In this document: one piece after another, positions 9,537 to 18,170 of the stretch
Position numbering within the stretch: the stretch's first letter is position 1
Layout: each line of letters opens with the position of its first letter
Assembly: GCF_002835935.1 (NCBI RefSeq)
Contig: NZ_PJCF01000007.1
Coordinates: 124,001-188,000, forward strand
Direction of reading: 5' to 3'
Source: Paraglaciecola sp. MB-3u-78
Lineage (GTDB): Bacteria; Pseudomonadota; Gammaproteobacteria; Enterobacterales; Alteromonadaceae
DNA length: 64,000 nucleotides
Made by a program: the position numbers and the translations under genes
The notes under the pieces: generated by a model
The model's input: only the letters and a program-made list of their open reading frames with translations
What the model was told of the DNA's origin: nothing
The model's database searches: none

Positions 9537-10510
9537 CATGCTTCTCCACTTTGCTCAGGCATGAACTAAACTGTATATGAAAATAAACAGTTTAAGGGAG
9601 TTCGAACATGAACACGCCAGAAGCCAGTTTTTTAACGTGGCAACAGCAATTCAGAACGAATAAAGATTGTCTCCAGTATCTGAAGGAAATGAAGTGGCCT
9701 AATGGGTTTATGTGTCCTCAATGTGGTCACGACAATGGGATTGACCTTCACTGCCGAGAATTAACCGAATGCAGCCATTGTCATAAGCAAACATCGGTGA
9801 TGTCAGGTACTTTATTTCATGGTAGTCATCTACCGTTACTCAAATGGTTTTGGGCACTGTATTTTATAGGCTCAGACAAAGGCAGTATTTCAGCGTTAAG
9901 GCTAAGCAAGCTTATTGAAGTGAATTGGAAGACTGCTCGGCTTATGTTAACGAAAGTGAGAGCGGCTATGGGACACAGGGATAGCCTCTACCGATTGTCG
10001 GGCACAATAGAGTTAGATGATGCCTTTGTTGGCGGTAAGCACAAAGGCAAGCGTGGTCGTGGAGCAGAAGGGAAAACCCCCATTATCATAGCATGTGAAA
10101 ACAAGCATAAAAAGGCAGGGTTTATCGCAATGAAAGCGGTTAAAAATGTGAATTTTAAAACAGTAAAAGAATTTGTATCACATCACCTTTTAGCTAATCA
10201 GCATGTCAGAACGGATGCTTATCCTGCGTTAAATATTATAGATAAAACACAGCAACATGAGCCAAGAGTCACGCCAAGTGAAAAGGTAGACGAATGGTTG
10301 CCTTGGGTTCATATCGCGATAGGTAATTTGAAAACGTTTTTGTTGGGCACGTTTCATGGCGTTACGGGTAATTACTTACAAGAATACTTGAATGAGTTTT
10401 GTTATCGGTATAATCGCCGTTTTGTGGAAAAACAAATACCTAATCGATTGTTAAACTTGGCAATTATTCATACTCCTTTAAAATCAACCTGAGTTAAATG
10501 GAGAAGCATG
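9537..10510 (+). mobile_element. Complete IS1595-family insertion sequence (974 bp)
   Basis: The ends are inverted: the left begins CATGCTTCTCCACTTTGCTC, and the right end, read backwards, begins CATGCTTCTCCATTTAACTC. They match at 20 of 23 positions. One transposase gene fills the element and 8-bp direct repeats flank it. Removing it restores continuous intergenic sequence between the hydrolase gene and the sulfide operon, so no gene seems to have been broken. Confidence 0.9.
9608..10492 (+). CDS. IS1595 family transposase (ISXO2-like)
   Basis: 294 aa, intact. The N-terminal zinc ribbon has Cys36, Cys39, Cys55 and Cys58 (CPQCG...CSHCHK). Next is the ISXO2-like DDE domain, with ELDDAFVGGKHKGKRGRG (first Asp), VRTDAYPALN (second Asp), HIAIGNLKTFLLGTFHGV and YLNEFCYRYNRR carrying the last catalytic region. 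It starts at an ATG with AAGGGAG upstream. The gene and both ends are intact, so the element may still be able to move; that is inference. Confidence 0.93.
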   Translation: MNTPEASFLTWQQQFRTNKDCLQYLKEMKWPNGFMCPQCGHDNGIDLHCRELTECSHCHKQTSVMSGTLFHGSHLPLLKWFWALYFIGSDKGSISALRLSKLIEVNWKTARLMLTKVRAAMGHRDSLYRLSGTIELDDAFVGGKHKGKRGRGAEGKTPIIIACENKHKKAGFIAMKAVKNVNFKTVKEFVSHHLLANQHVRTDAYPALNIIDKTQQHEPRVTPSEKVDEWLPWVHIAIGNLKTFLLGTFHGVTGNYLQEYLNEFCYRYNRRFVEKQIPNRLLNLAIIHTPLKST

Positions 10511-10518
10511 TAAAGGTT
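10511..10518. repeat. Target-site duplication, right copy (IS1595 element)
   Basis: TAAAGGTT, identical to 9529-9536. Confidence 0.85.
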
Positions 10519-10659
10519 TATTTGTATGGCCGTAGTAACTAGAGGTTAAGTTTCAATTTCAGGTTACCTAAGCCAAAACGGGAATTTCTTAAAATAGGCT
10601 GCAAGTCATGTTAGGCCAAATCGCAAAACATCATAAAAAAACAGGTGTTGTAGCTATTA

Positions 10660-11103
10660 TCAAATATTGGCACCAAGCCAGACCTTTTCACGCTCTATGT
10701 CTTGCATTAGCTCTTTTACAGCGCTGATATTACAATTACTTTTCTCACACTGGTTTTCGATATATTTCAATGTTTCAGAATGAGAGTTAGCCAACGCCCA
10801 AAGATGAATGGCACGATTACCGGTGCGGCAAAACGCATGTACTTTGTCATCCCCTGTGGCCAGTTGTTTGAAAAACTCCGCTATATCCTTCTGTGAATAA
10901 CTGTTTGCTTTTACCGGTATGTGCACATATTCGATACCATGGGAGCGCACCTTAATAGCCAACTGTTCTGCGTTTTCTTGCCCTGGCTCTTCATCATCCA
11001 GTCTAACATTGACAATTTTGGTGACACCTTGCGCTTTGAGCGCTTCTAAAGCCTCATCATCGATGGGGCCGGATATAGAAAAGTTACTTGATACTTTTTT
11101 CAT
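10660..11103 (-). CDS. DUF442 / TIGR01244 phosphatase-like sulfur-transfer protein
   Basis: 147 aa. A tyrosine-phosphatase-fold domain seen as the N-terminal part of beta-lactamase-hydrolase-like (Blh) proteins. It carries the loop FCRTGNRAIHLW with Cys92 and Arg97 (CxxxxR, as in phosphatases and rhodanese-like sulfurtransferases). It is the third gene of a tight operon: 13 bases after the TSUP gene, which is 10 bases after the MBL-hydrolase gene. In many bacteria the same two domains are fused in Blh and help oxidise sulfide or persulfide. Here they are separate genes. The role in persulfide handling is inferred from context. Confidence 0.85.
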   Translation of the reverse strand: MKKVSSNFSISGPIDDEALEALKAQGVTKIVNVRLDDEEPGQENAEQLAIKVRSHGIEYVHIPVKANSYSQKDIAEFFKQLATGDDKVHAFCRTGNRAIHLWALANSHSETLKYIENQCEKSNCNISAVKELMQDIEREKVWLGANI

Positions 11104-11116
11104 GCTTAACTCCTAT

Positions 11117-11881
11117 TTAGAAAATGTCGTAGATTGTTGTGCCAAATATATATATGCCCAGAACAACCAATACTATGGCAAACAGCTTTCTTATCTGTTG
11201 TTGTGGGATTTTATCGGCGATGCGCACACCTATGATTGAGCCTAAAATCCCCATAAAAACGATCACCGAAACGATTTTCCAGTTCATCGTCAAAGCAAAT
11301 TGTTCAAGTACATGTTGGTATTTCAGATAACCGATAAACGATTGCATCGTGATGATGATTAAACTGCTGCCAATAGCTTGTTTAAAGGCCAATTTCCCGA
11401 GTAAAAATAAGGCCGGTACAATCAAAAATCCACCACCTACACCAACAAAGCCTGCAATGGCACCCACTAAAATACCAGCACTGATCACCAACAGATTTCG
11501 TGGCACTGGCACAGCGCTGTTAGTTGACGTGACCGGTGAGAACATTGACCGACTTGCAATGAGCATAACAATAGAAAATGTGAGTAACTGAGCTTCGCCA
11601 GAAACAAACTGTGAAGTCCACGCCCCAAAGTATGTACCGAGCATACTCGGCAAACCAAACAACATCACAAACTTCCAGTTGACTAAGCCGCGCTTGATAT
11701 AAGACATACTGCCAAAAGCAGATATACACCCTACGATAAAAAGTGACTCAGCAATGGCAAGTTTCGCAGGTTCATCTGCGACATAAATGAGCAGCGGTAC
11801 GGTAATAATTGAACCACCCGATCCTAACAAACCTAAACTCAGCCCGATTAAAACCGCGCCTAAAACAATAAAAATATTCAA
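11117..11881 (-). CDS. Sulfite exporter TauE/SafE (TSUP) family membrane protein
   Basis: 254 aa with about eight membrane segments in two repeats, each with the Gly/Pro-rich TSUP motif: GLSLGLLGSGGSIITVPLLIY at the start (first repeat) and GFVGVGGGFLIVPALFL in the middle. The start is a TTG, with AGAG upstream, ten bases after the MBL-hydrolase gene. In the related Blh operons this permease is thought to export sulfite or thiosulfate made from sulfide; that assignment is by context. Confidence 0.9.
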   Translation of the reverse strand: MNIFIVLGAVLIGLSLGLLGSGGSIITVPLLIYVADEPAKLAIAESLFIVGCISAFGSMSYIKRGLVNWKFVMLFGLPSMLGTYFGAWTSQFVSGEAQLLTFSIVMLIASRSMFSPVTSTNSAVPVPRNLLVISAGILVGAIAGFVGVGGGFLIVPALFLLGKLAFKQAIGSSLIIITMQSFIGYLKYQHVLEQFALTMNWKIVSVIVFMGILGSIIGVRIADKIPQQQIRKLFAIVLVVLGIYIFGTTIYDIF

Positions 11882-11891
11882 TACGATGACT

Positions 11892-12758
11892 CTACAATGT
11901 GTTTAAAGGGATTTTTAAATAAGCATGCCCATTCGACTCTTTAGGCGGCATAGCCCCTGCCCTAATATTTATCTGAATCGCTGGTAACAACAAACGGGGC
12001 ACATTCAAGGTCACATCTCTTGCTTCACGCATTTTGACAAATTCTTCTAACGTCACACCGGCTTTAACGTGCACATTATTGCGCTGCTGTTCAATCACCG
12101 ATGTTTCCCATGCAAACACATCCCTTGCAGGCGCCTTATAGTCATGCCCCACAAACATTGTTGTTAAAGCTGGTAATGACAGTATTCGTTGAATTGACTG
12201 ATACAGTACCTTTGCGCTGCCTAGGGGGAAATCAGTTCTCGCGGTGCCATAATCTGGCATAAACAAGGTATCACCAACAAAAACTGAATCTTCGATCAAG
12301 TAAGACACACAAGCAGGTGTATGGCCTGGAGTATGTATCACTGTGATATTGACGTGACCTAATTTAATGATCTCTTCATCCGCAAACAGATGATCAAACT
12401 GACTACCATCGGTTTTAAACTCTTTTTCTAAATTAAAGAGAGGTTTAAACGTTTCTTGAACACGGCATATGTGCTCTCCAATGCCAATACTACCTCCCAA
12501 TACGCCTTTTACATAATGCGCGGCAGATAAATGGTCAGCATGAGCATGGGTTTCTAATATCCATTCTAACGTATAGCCATTTTTTACAATCTGACTGACA
12601 ATTATGTCAGCTGATAGAGTGCTGGTGCGCCCTGATGCAGGATCATAATCCAGTACCGGATCGATAATGGCACAGCAAGATGTTGCAACATCGACGACTA
12701 AATAGCTGATCGTATTAGTATCTTCATGGAAAAACGCAGTAATATCGATTTTATTCAT
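11892..12758 (-). CDS. MBL-fold metallohydrolase, persulfide dioxygenase/Blh-like
   Basis: 288 aa metallo-beta-lactamase fold with the metal motif THAHADH at residues 70-76 and later ligands in HTPGHTPACVSY, VGDTLF and FVGHDYK. This arrangement is that of the ETHE1/Blh group, which oxidise glutathione persulfide with one Fe. The C-terminal stretch LNVPRLLLPAIQINIRAGAMP is also typical of Blh. It is the first gene of the operon with TSUP and DUF442, a set that detoxifies sulfide. No ArsR-type regulator (BigR) is next to it; upstream is a dead ABC ATPase fragment. Confidence 0.9.
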   Translation of the reverse strand: MNKIDITAFFHEDTNTISYLVVDVATSCCAIIDPVLDYDPASGRTSTLSADIIVSQIVKNGYTLEWILETHAHADHLSAAHYVKGVLGGSIGIGEHICRVQETFKPLFNLEKEFKTDGSQFDHLFADEEIIKLGHVNITVIHTPGHTPACVSYLIEDSVFVGDTLFMPDYGTARTDFPLGSAKVLYQSIQRILSLPALTTMFVGHDYKAPARDVFAWETSVIEQQRNNVHVKAGVTLEEFVKMREARDVTLNVPRLLLPAIQINIRAGAMPPKESNGHAYLKIPLNTL

Positions 12759-12788
12759 AAATCTAATCCAGTTCGCCGTTGGGAATGT

Positions 12789-12962
12789 CTAATAGAAATT
12801 GCAAAAAGCTAGTCGATCGTGGCTGAGTAAAACCACATAGCGCTGATTTATCCAGCTAAATAAGTTGTACCATATTCTTCCAGCCATTAATGCATCTAGA
12901 TCATTGAAAGGTTCATCTAACACCACTAATTGAAGGCTCGCAACAACATAACGTGGGAAGGT
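12789..12962 (-). pseudogene. ABC transporter ATP-binding domain remnant
   Basis: A C-terminal scrap of an ABC ATPase. Read on the minus strand it gives a Walker B/D-loop block LQLVVLDEPFNDLDALMAG, then RYVVLLSHDRLAF with the H-loop histidine, and stops at 12789. Just upstream, the phrase that would be MLLRA in the signature region lies in another frame, and Walker A is absent. It is too short and shifted to be functional. The parent subfamily cannot be named. Confidence 0.7.
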
Positions 12963-13196
12963 GACACTCTTTACCTGTCACCCTGAAATTTGATCCCCGA
13001 GTCATCTAACTAAGCTAGGTAAGGTACATACTGGCACTAAGGATGAACTCGCATAACTCCTTAATGAGAGTACTCGTACCCTTTATCGTAAGTTACAGAG
13101 GTTTGACTTAAAGCTATTTTAGTGTGCTTGTTCCTAGGATTTCTGGCATACATGTGTGGAAAATCAGCAAACTGCTCAGCTACAACATTGATAAAA
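12963..13196. other. Non-coding stretch upstream of the ABC remnant
   Basis: No open gene and no further recognisable ABC ATPase sequence. It probably contains the decayed 5' part of the ABC gene and ends at the ydcH terminator. Confidence 0.45.
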
Positions 13197-13231
13197 ATCC
13201 ATAAGGTTTAACTGACCTAAGCCTTATGGAT
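13197..13231 (-). terminator. Intrinsic terminator of ydcH
   Basis: Inverted repeat with 13 of 14 positions paired (ATCCATAAGGTTTA / TAAGCCTTATGGAT, 7-base loop). On the minus strand it is followed by TTTTATC, placing a T-run next to the stem. It lies 75 bases after the stop of the gene at 13306. Confidence 0.7.
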
Positions 13232-13305
13232 CATAGTCTCAACCCATACTAATTAATCCCATTGATATAGAATAAACCCGAAACACACAGTTCAAAAACA
13301 CCTCA

Positions 13306-13557
13306 CTACAGTGCTTTTTCTGCTTTAATCACTAAGTTAAACAACTGATCTTTCAGGTGGACCCGTCGCGTTTTTAGAGAGTCCAAATACTCGTCCGCTA
13401 CAGGCTCATCATTTTTCTCAATATGATGAACTTCACTCTCTAATTCATGATAAGCGTCAAATAATTTTGCAAAGTGGTTGTCGTTCATCTTCAGGTGGCG
13501 GATGGTGTGTTGGTGATCGGGAAAATCGTTGACTAAAGTATGTTTGTCTAATTGCAT
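13306..13557 (-). CDS. YdcH family protein (DUF465)
   Basis: 83 aa, nearly all helical and charged. The core pattern HxIRHLKMNDNHFAKLFDAYHELESEVHHIE followed by DEYLDSLKTRRVHLKDQLF is that of DUF465/YdcH, a small coiled-coil protein of unknown function common in proteobacteria. It is a single gene with its own terminator downstream. Confidence 0.85.
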   Translation of the reverse strand: MQLDKHTLVNDFPDHQHTIRHLKMNDNHFAKLFDAYHELESEVHHIEKNDEPVADEYLDSLKTRRVHLKDQLFNLVIKAEKAL

Positions 13558-13671
13558 GGGATAAACCTTCTAGGTAATTTTTCTTAAGAAATACCATTGT
13601 ATTGTGTGAAATTTTATAGATATTGATCCAAATCACTTTTTGAACATATGGCTAATTGCGCAATATCCGAG

Positions 13672-13694
13672 AGGCTCGAATTCAATTCGAGCCT
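13672..13694. terminator. Perfect hairpin between the SRAP gene and ydcH
   Basis: 10-bp arms AGGCTCGAAT / ATTCGAGCCT with a 3-base loop, 76 bases after the SRAP gene stop on the minus strand. No T-run follows on the minus strand, so the terminator role is tentative. Confidence 0.4.
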
Positions 13695-13769
13695 AGATAA
13701 AAACCTATTAGTATCAAGTACATACTGATCACTAGGGATCTCAACTGTTCCATAACGCCGGACGTTTAA

Positions 13770-14477
13770 TTAACCTGAGCTCTGGTTAATTAGTAAGTCA
13801 GAGTGAAGTATTACCGGAGAAAATGATTGATAAGGTACTTTATCTTTATAGGTTTTTACGCGCTGTACCTTAAGGGTTGGATATAAAGTTGGGAAGTTAA
13901 GCACCTTATTTATTTCTGGATGTTGTTGCACTGACTGACTCAGCCAACGTTTTAAAAATGGGTCATCAATGGGTAAAAAGCATGGGAAAGCTTTATGGTG
14001 ATAAGGCTCCATTTTGGGATGTGCATCTCTGGTGATGACGGCACAGCTATATCGGCCCTCGCTATACTTGCGATATAGCGCGCCAAGCACAAACACCTCA
14101 TCACTTTGCATATAGTATTGGTGTTTGGTTTTCCCCACAACTTTAGACTCACCTATCCCTGTACCTAAAACAATAGCCCGATTATATTGCAATGCATATT
14201 GCCAATAGGGACTTTCTAGATTGCGAGCGTTAAACGTGGTGCGTTTACCTAAATGTAGACCCTCATAAGAGTCTAAACAATCAAACCACCACGTCGCAGC
14301 AACCTGTTTAAGTTCTCCGTTTTCCTGAATGATTATATCGATAGTTTTATTGGGGTCTTGACCAAAAGCAGGGTAATAACGTTTGAAAAGTCTTGACGTA
14401 AATTGATTGACAATTTCACGCTTTGGAAACGCCATGGTTGACTGTTGTTTTCCATTAACTTCAATGTATCCGCACAT
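13770..14477 (-). CDS. SOS response-associated peptidase (SRAP/HMCES/YedK family), divergent
   Basis: 235 aa. Starts MCG, so that after Met removal Cys2 is the N-terminal nucleophile that crosslinks to abasic sites in single-stranded DNA. The other family landmarks can be placed: FNARNLES (Asn of the active site), the glutamate in GTGIGES where YedK has GFYEW, and a histidine in EPYHHKAFPCFLP where YedK has the HDRMP motif. The divergence at the last two sites makes this a distant member. Its role is presumably protection of abasic sites during replication. The stop codon lies inside a small inverted repeat (13766-13792). Confidence 0.8.
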   Translation of the reverse strand: MCGYIEVNGKQQSTMAFPKREIVNQFTSRLFKRYYPAFGQDPNKTIDIIIQENGELKQVAATWWFDCLDSYEGLHLGKRTTFNARNLESPYWQYALQYNRAIVLGTGIGESKVVGKTKHQYYMQSDEVFVLGALYRKYSEGRYSCAVITRDAHPKMEPYHHKAFPCFLPIDDPFLKRWLSQSVQQHPEINKVLNFPTLYPTLKVQRVKTYKDKVPYQSFSPVILHSDLLINQSSG

Positions 14478-14650
14478 AATTTAACTCTTATTAAGACACA
14501 ACTAGGCTGAGTCACTTTACAGGTTTACACCCAGAAATAAAAAAAGTGTGTTTAAAGGACGAGAAAAGAATAGAAAAATCTAGTTTCAGTTCAGTAATTT
14601 AGTTGGGTTAAAAGATCCGTTAAAAGCTCAAAAAAGTAGCCACTCAAACA

Positions 14651-15760
14651 TTAATTTGAATGAACTATGACAAGATTTCTTCCCTGGTGTTTTGCTTTGT
14701 ATAAGGCTGAATCAGCTTGTTCTATGAGTTGTCTTGAGTCAATTTTATGACTAGGTTGAATACTGGCGACTCCAATACTCACAGTAACGGGAAACGATCT
14801 ACCGTCTACTTTAAAGGGGCTTTTTTCAATTTTTTGTCGTAACACCTCAGCTACTTTTACCGCTTCCTTCCCCTCATTTTCGAGAATCAGTAAGACAAAT
14901 TCTTCTCCACCGAACCTAGCAGCTAAATCGGTTTCCCTTTTACCTACTTGATTAATAATCTTAGCAACATGCATTAAACAGGCATCGCCAAGTAAATGAC
15001 CATAATTGTCATTAAAGGCCTTAAAATGATCAACATCCACAAGTAATAGCGATAATCTAAGTTTCAAACGGCTGGCGTATTCCCATTGTTTTTCAAACTC
15101 AAGATTAAAATACCCTCGATTATAAATATTGGTTAGAGCATCAATTTTACTGAGTCTTTCTAATTCATTTTTCTGTTGATCGAGCATCAACTCTATTTCA
15201 AACGAACGATTATATTCTTTAGATGAACGCACTCCAATCATTGCAATATATCCAAAAAACACGGCAATCATAACTGCAAAGGGAAATTTTTCGCTGGTTA
15301 TAATTCCAAGTACTATTGATGGAATAAGCAATACGCTTAGATTGACTAACGCAAATTTAATCCTAGGAACAAGTGCCACAACTGCACCACTGGAGATGCC
15401 ACCTATAGCCAGCATGGTGACGTGTAGGATGCCAGTAAATCGCTCATCGAATATGGAAAAAACAAAAAAAGTGCTTAAAATACTGGCATGGCACAGGGAC
15501 AAAAAGAAAAATGAACTACGCCATAACTTCACAGAATATTGGTAAATCGGCTTTGTTAACACATAATGGAACCCCCTCAGAATACTGATAAAAAGCATAC
15601 TTAAGGCGAATACTTTGCTTAACAAGGGTTGTAAAATATAAAAATCAAATGGCCAAAAAACCACAGGCAGCATAAATCCATAGACCACGACCCCTGTCAT
15701 AGATCGGCTCAATAGGTCCATATCTATGCGGCGCTGAATTTTGGGATCTTTATCAATCAA
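14651..15760 (-). CDS. Membrane diguanylate cyclase (GGDEF domain)
   Basis: 369 aa. Six or so membrane segments in residues 22-178 with no known sensor name, then a short coiled linker (RSFEIELMLDQQKNELERLSKIDALT) and a GGDEF domain. The active-site motif is GGEEF at 284-288, a fully competent variant. An inhibitory I-site RxxD (RETD, 275-278) sits exactly five residues before it, so it should make cyclic di-GMP from two GTP with product inhibition. No EAL domain is present. It is monocistronic. The signal is unknown. Confidence 0.92.
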   Translation of the reverse strand: MIDKDPKIQRRIDMDLLSRSMTGVVVYGFMLPVVFWPFDFYILQPLLSKVFALSMLFISILRGFHYVLTKPIYQYSVKLWRSSFFFLSLCHASILSTFFVFSIFDERFTGILHVTMLAIGGISSGAVVALVPRIKFALVNLSVLLIPSIVLGIITSEKFPFAVMIAVFFGYIAMIGVRSSKEYNRSFEIELMLDQQKNELERLSKIDALTNIYNRGYFNLEFEKQWEYASRLKLRLSLLLVDVDHFKAFNDNYGHLLGDACLMHVAKIINQVGKRETDLAARFGGEEFVLLILENEGKEAVKVAEVLRQKIEKSPFKVDGRSFPVTVSIGVASIQPSHKIDSRQLIEQADSALYKAKHQGRNLVIVHSN

Positions 15761-16195
15761 TAGTGTTTCCCTTTATGCAGTCGTGTTGTTATCAACAATA
15801 CTGACAGTCTAACTAAACAATAAATAAGTTCTTTTAAGTATCAGGTTCGTTTTAACACGTTCATAAATACAAGGTGCGAAGTATAAACAAATCATGAGTA
15901 GTAAAGTCAATATGTTTCCTTTAGGCGACATAATAAGCTGAACGTCAGAAGTAAACAGTAACGCTGGCCATCGTTGAGAAATAAACGAGATCCCAGCTCA
16001 ACTCTACTCAAATGTGTGTATTTGATAGTTAACTACTGGCGGTATGAGGTTGGAATAACTGCTCAACTGGTTTAACAGCGACCATTTTGATTAAATAAAA
16101 TCCCTTTCAAAACCTGACTATCATCAAAGTTGTTCATCAGCATCTAATTGGAAGCGCCTTTATTGCGAATAAAGAGCAGGGTTATATGGTGTAGA
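15761..16195. other. Intergenic region, no gene seen
   Basis: 435 bases between the diguanylate cyclase start and the unknown gene's stop. All frames carry many stops. It should contain the cyclase promoter; no terminator or repeat stands out. Confidence 0.5.
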
Positions 16196-16591
16196 CTAAA
16201 AAGTTAAGCTGTCCAATCTACGATGCAGTGAAGAATACAGCAATACAACATTATTGCTTTGCAAGCTGGTCATAAAACATTCAAACAACCTCAATATACG
16301 ATTATCTTTTTCTGAAAACCCCCGATTTGATAATAAATTAGCTATTTTTTCATCCACTTCACAGGATGATCCACACTCTCCTTCAAGATGACGAAATAAA
16401 ACCTTTAGCACATCCTTTTGCCAATTATCAAAATAGCTGATTTCCAGTCGCATTGGATACTTAAATAAGTCGCAGATATCCAATTCTAGATCTTCGTTTG
16501 CTTCACCAGAGCAAAACAATAGTCGATACCTTAGAAGTTCTTGTATATTGAGCTTTGAGAGGTGCTGTTTGATAAATTCACGATTTTTCAT
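16196..16591 (-). CDS. Hypothetical protein, 131 aa
   Basis: I do not recognise a family. The protein is mostly predicted helix, leucine-rich, with charged segments and no signal peptide or membrane segment. Two cysteines are close together in EGECGSSCEVDEK. It follows the DHA2 transporter by about 43 bases on the same strand and may be co-transcribed with it. Codon use looks ordinary and the ATG start is well placed, so I accept it as a real gene. Confidence 0.6.
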   Translation of the reverse strand: MKNREFIKQHLSKLNIQELLRYRLLFCSGEANEDLELDICDLFKYPMRLEISYFDNWQKDVLKVLFRHLEGECGSSCEVDEKIANLLSNRGFSEKDNRILRLFECFMTSLQSNNVVLLYSSLHRRLDSLTF

Positions 16592-16634
16592 AAAATATAA
16601 TACGCACAGTAACCCATTAGTAGATCAAAATTAG

Positions 16635-18026
16635 TTAACCAGATCTTAATTTACCACGGAAAACCGATATTACGCAGGCTACAACAACAAATGCGAGAGA
16701 CATATTTAATGCCATCTCAACCGTCTTTATAAGTGCTGGGTTCTGCTCTGGTGTAAACAGTGCATTACCCAAATAGAAATGTACCATAAGATTCACTAGG
16801 CTCATTCCTAAAAGATTTCCTATGGTGCGCGCAAGGTTCATCGATGCTGAAGCCGCACCCACCTCGTGATTCTGAGCAGCGCCCATGATGGCGTTATTAT
16901 TGGGAGTAGAAAACAAGCCAAAGCCTACCCCAATCAGTAGAAAAGAACTGGTAATATAAGTCACACTGGTTTGGGTATCCATGTTGCTCAACACAAACAG
17001 CCCGCAAGCAACAATCACACAACCAATGGTTGCCACAACCCGAGCCTGAAATCTATCGGCCAGCCTGCCAGATAATGGTGCCATTATCGCCATCGACAAT
17101 GCCTGAACCAAGATAACCTGTCCGGCATGAGAAGGACTGAGACCTTTTACATATTGTAAATATAAACTCATCAAAAAGATCAGTGGAAAATTACTGGCAT
17201 ACATCAACAGTGATGTGGTTAATGACATAGAAAACACTCGACTGTCGCGGAACATTTGTACTCGAATAAGCGGTCGGCGACTGCGACTCTGATGTAAAAT
17301 AAATAGTGCCAAGCTGATAGCCGAGAGTCCAAGCATCACCCCGCCTAAAATGTTGGGTATAATGCTTAACCCATATACCAAGGATGACGAAAACACGGCA
17401 AAAATAAATGTTCCCCACCAGTCATATCGGGTTTTTTCATCATTCATCCATTCACCTGACAAACGCATTTTAATCAACAATAAAAGTGCAATAACGATAG
17501 GCACCTGAAACAAAAATACCGATCGCCAGCCCCATAATTCAGTTAACCAACCCCCAACTGCTGGTGCAACGGTTAATCCAACATACACACATGCCGCAGT
17601 GATGCCTAAAGCCGCACCTCTTTTATGGGAAGGCGTGACCGAGGTAATGATCGCCACTCCCGGACCAAAAATCATTGCCGAGGCAGCACCTTGTACAAAT
17701 CGCCAAAACAGCACCCATTCGATACTGGTGCCAAGTCCACACATAAAAGAAGAAAACGCATTTAAAGCCAGACCATAGGCATAGATCCGCTTTCTTCCGT
17801 AGTTATCTGCCAATTTGCTAGCTGGCAGCATGAAAATCACACTGCTTAATATAAACAGTGTGGGTAGCCACGACACCATCTTAGCATTGGCCTGTAAATC
17901 AGCGGCCAAGTCTGGGATAGCAATATTCACAGAAGCCATTCCCAGTGGCCCAATAATTGAACCTAGACACACAATTAATAAAGCAAATTTGGCGACTGCG
18001 GCGTTTTCAGTGGAAGTTTCTGGCAA
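16635..18026 (-). CDS. MFS transporter, DHA2 (14-TM drug:H+ antiporter) family
   Basis: 463 aa, fourteen hydrophobic segments. DHA2 landmarks are the N-terminal VNIAIPDLAADL (motif D1) and WLPTLFILSSVIFMLPASKLADNYGRKRIY (motif A between TM2 and TM3). The TM5 antiporter motif C is GLTVAPAVGGWL. Probable proton-driven exporter of a small hydrophobic compound in the inner membrane; the substrate is unknown. The Met start follows a short stretch with no rival. The gene downstream at 16196 may share its transcript. Confidence 0.9.
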   Translation of the reverse strand: MPETSTENAAVAKFALLIVCLGSIIGPLGMASVNIAIPDLAADLQANAKMVSWLPTLFILSSVIFMLPASKLADNYGRKRIYAYGLALNAFSSFMCGLGTSIEWVLFWRFVQGAASAMIFGPGVAIITSVTPSHKRGAALGITAACVYVGLTVAPAVGGWLTELWGWRSVFLFQVPIVIALLLLIKMRLSGEWMNDEKTRYDWWGTFIFAVFSSSLVYGLSIIPNILGGVMLGLSAISLALFILHQSRSRRPLIRVQMFRDSRVFSMSLTTSLLMYASNFPLIFLMSLYLQYVKGLSPSHAGQVILVQALSMAIMAPLSGRLADRFQARVVATIGCVIVACGLFVLSNMDTQTSVTYITSSFLLIGVGFGLFSTPNNNAIMGAAQNHEVGAASASMNLARTIGNLLGMSLVNLMVHFYLGNALFTPEQNPALIKTVEMALNMSLAFVVVACVISVFRGKLRSG

Positions 18027-18170
18027 AACGGGGAGAAATCCTTATGACTAAGCTAAATTACGATCATACCCAAGAGATAGGTCAAGTACAGGTATTAATT
18101 CGTTTGCTTTGCATATCAATAAAGTGAATCGATGCCTATATGACTGTTTCACTATGAGCTCTATTTACCT

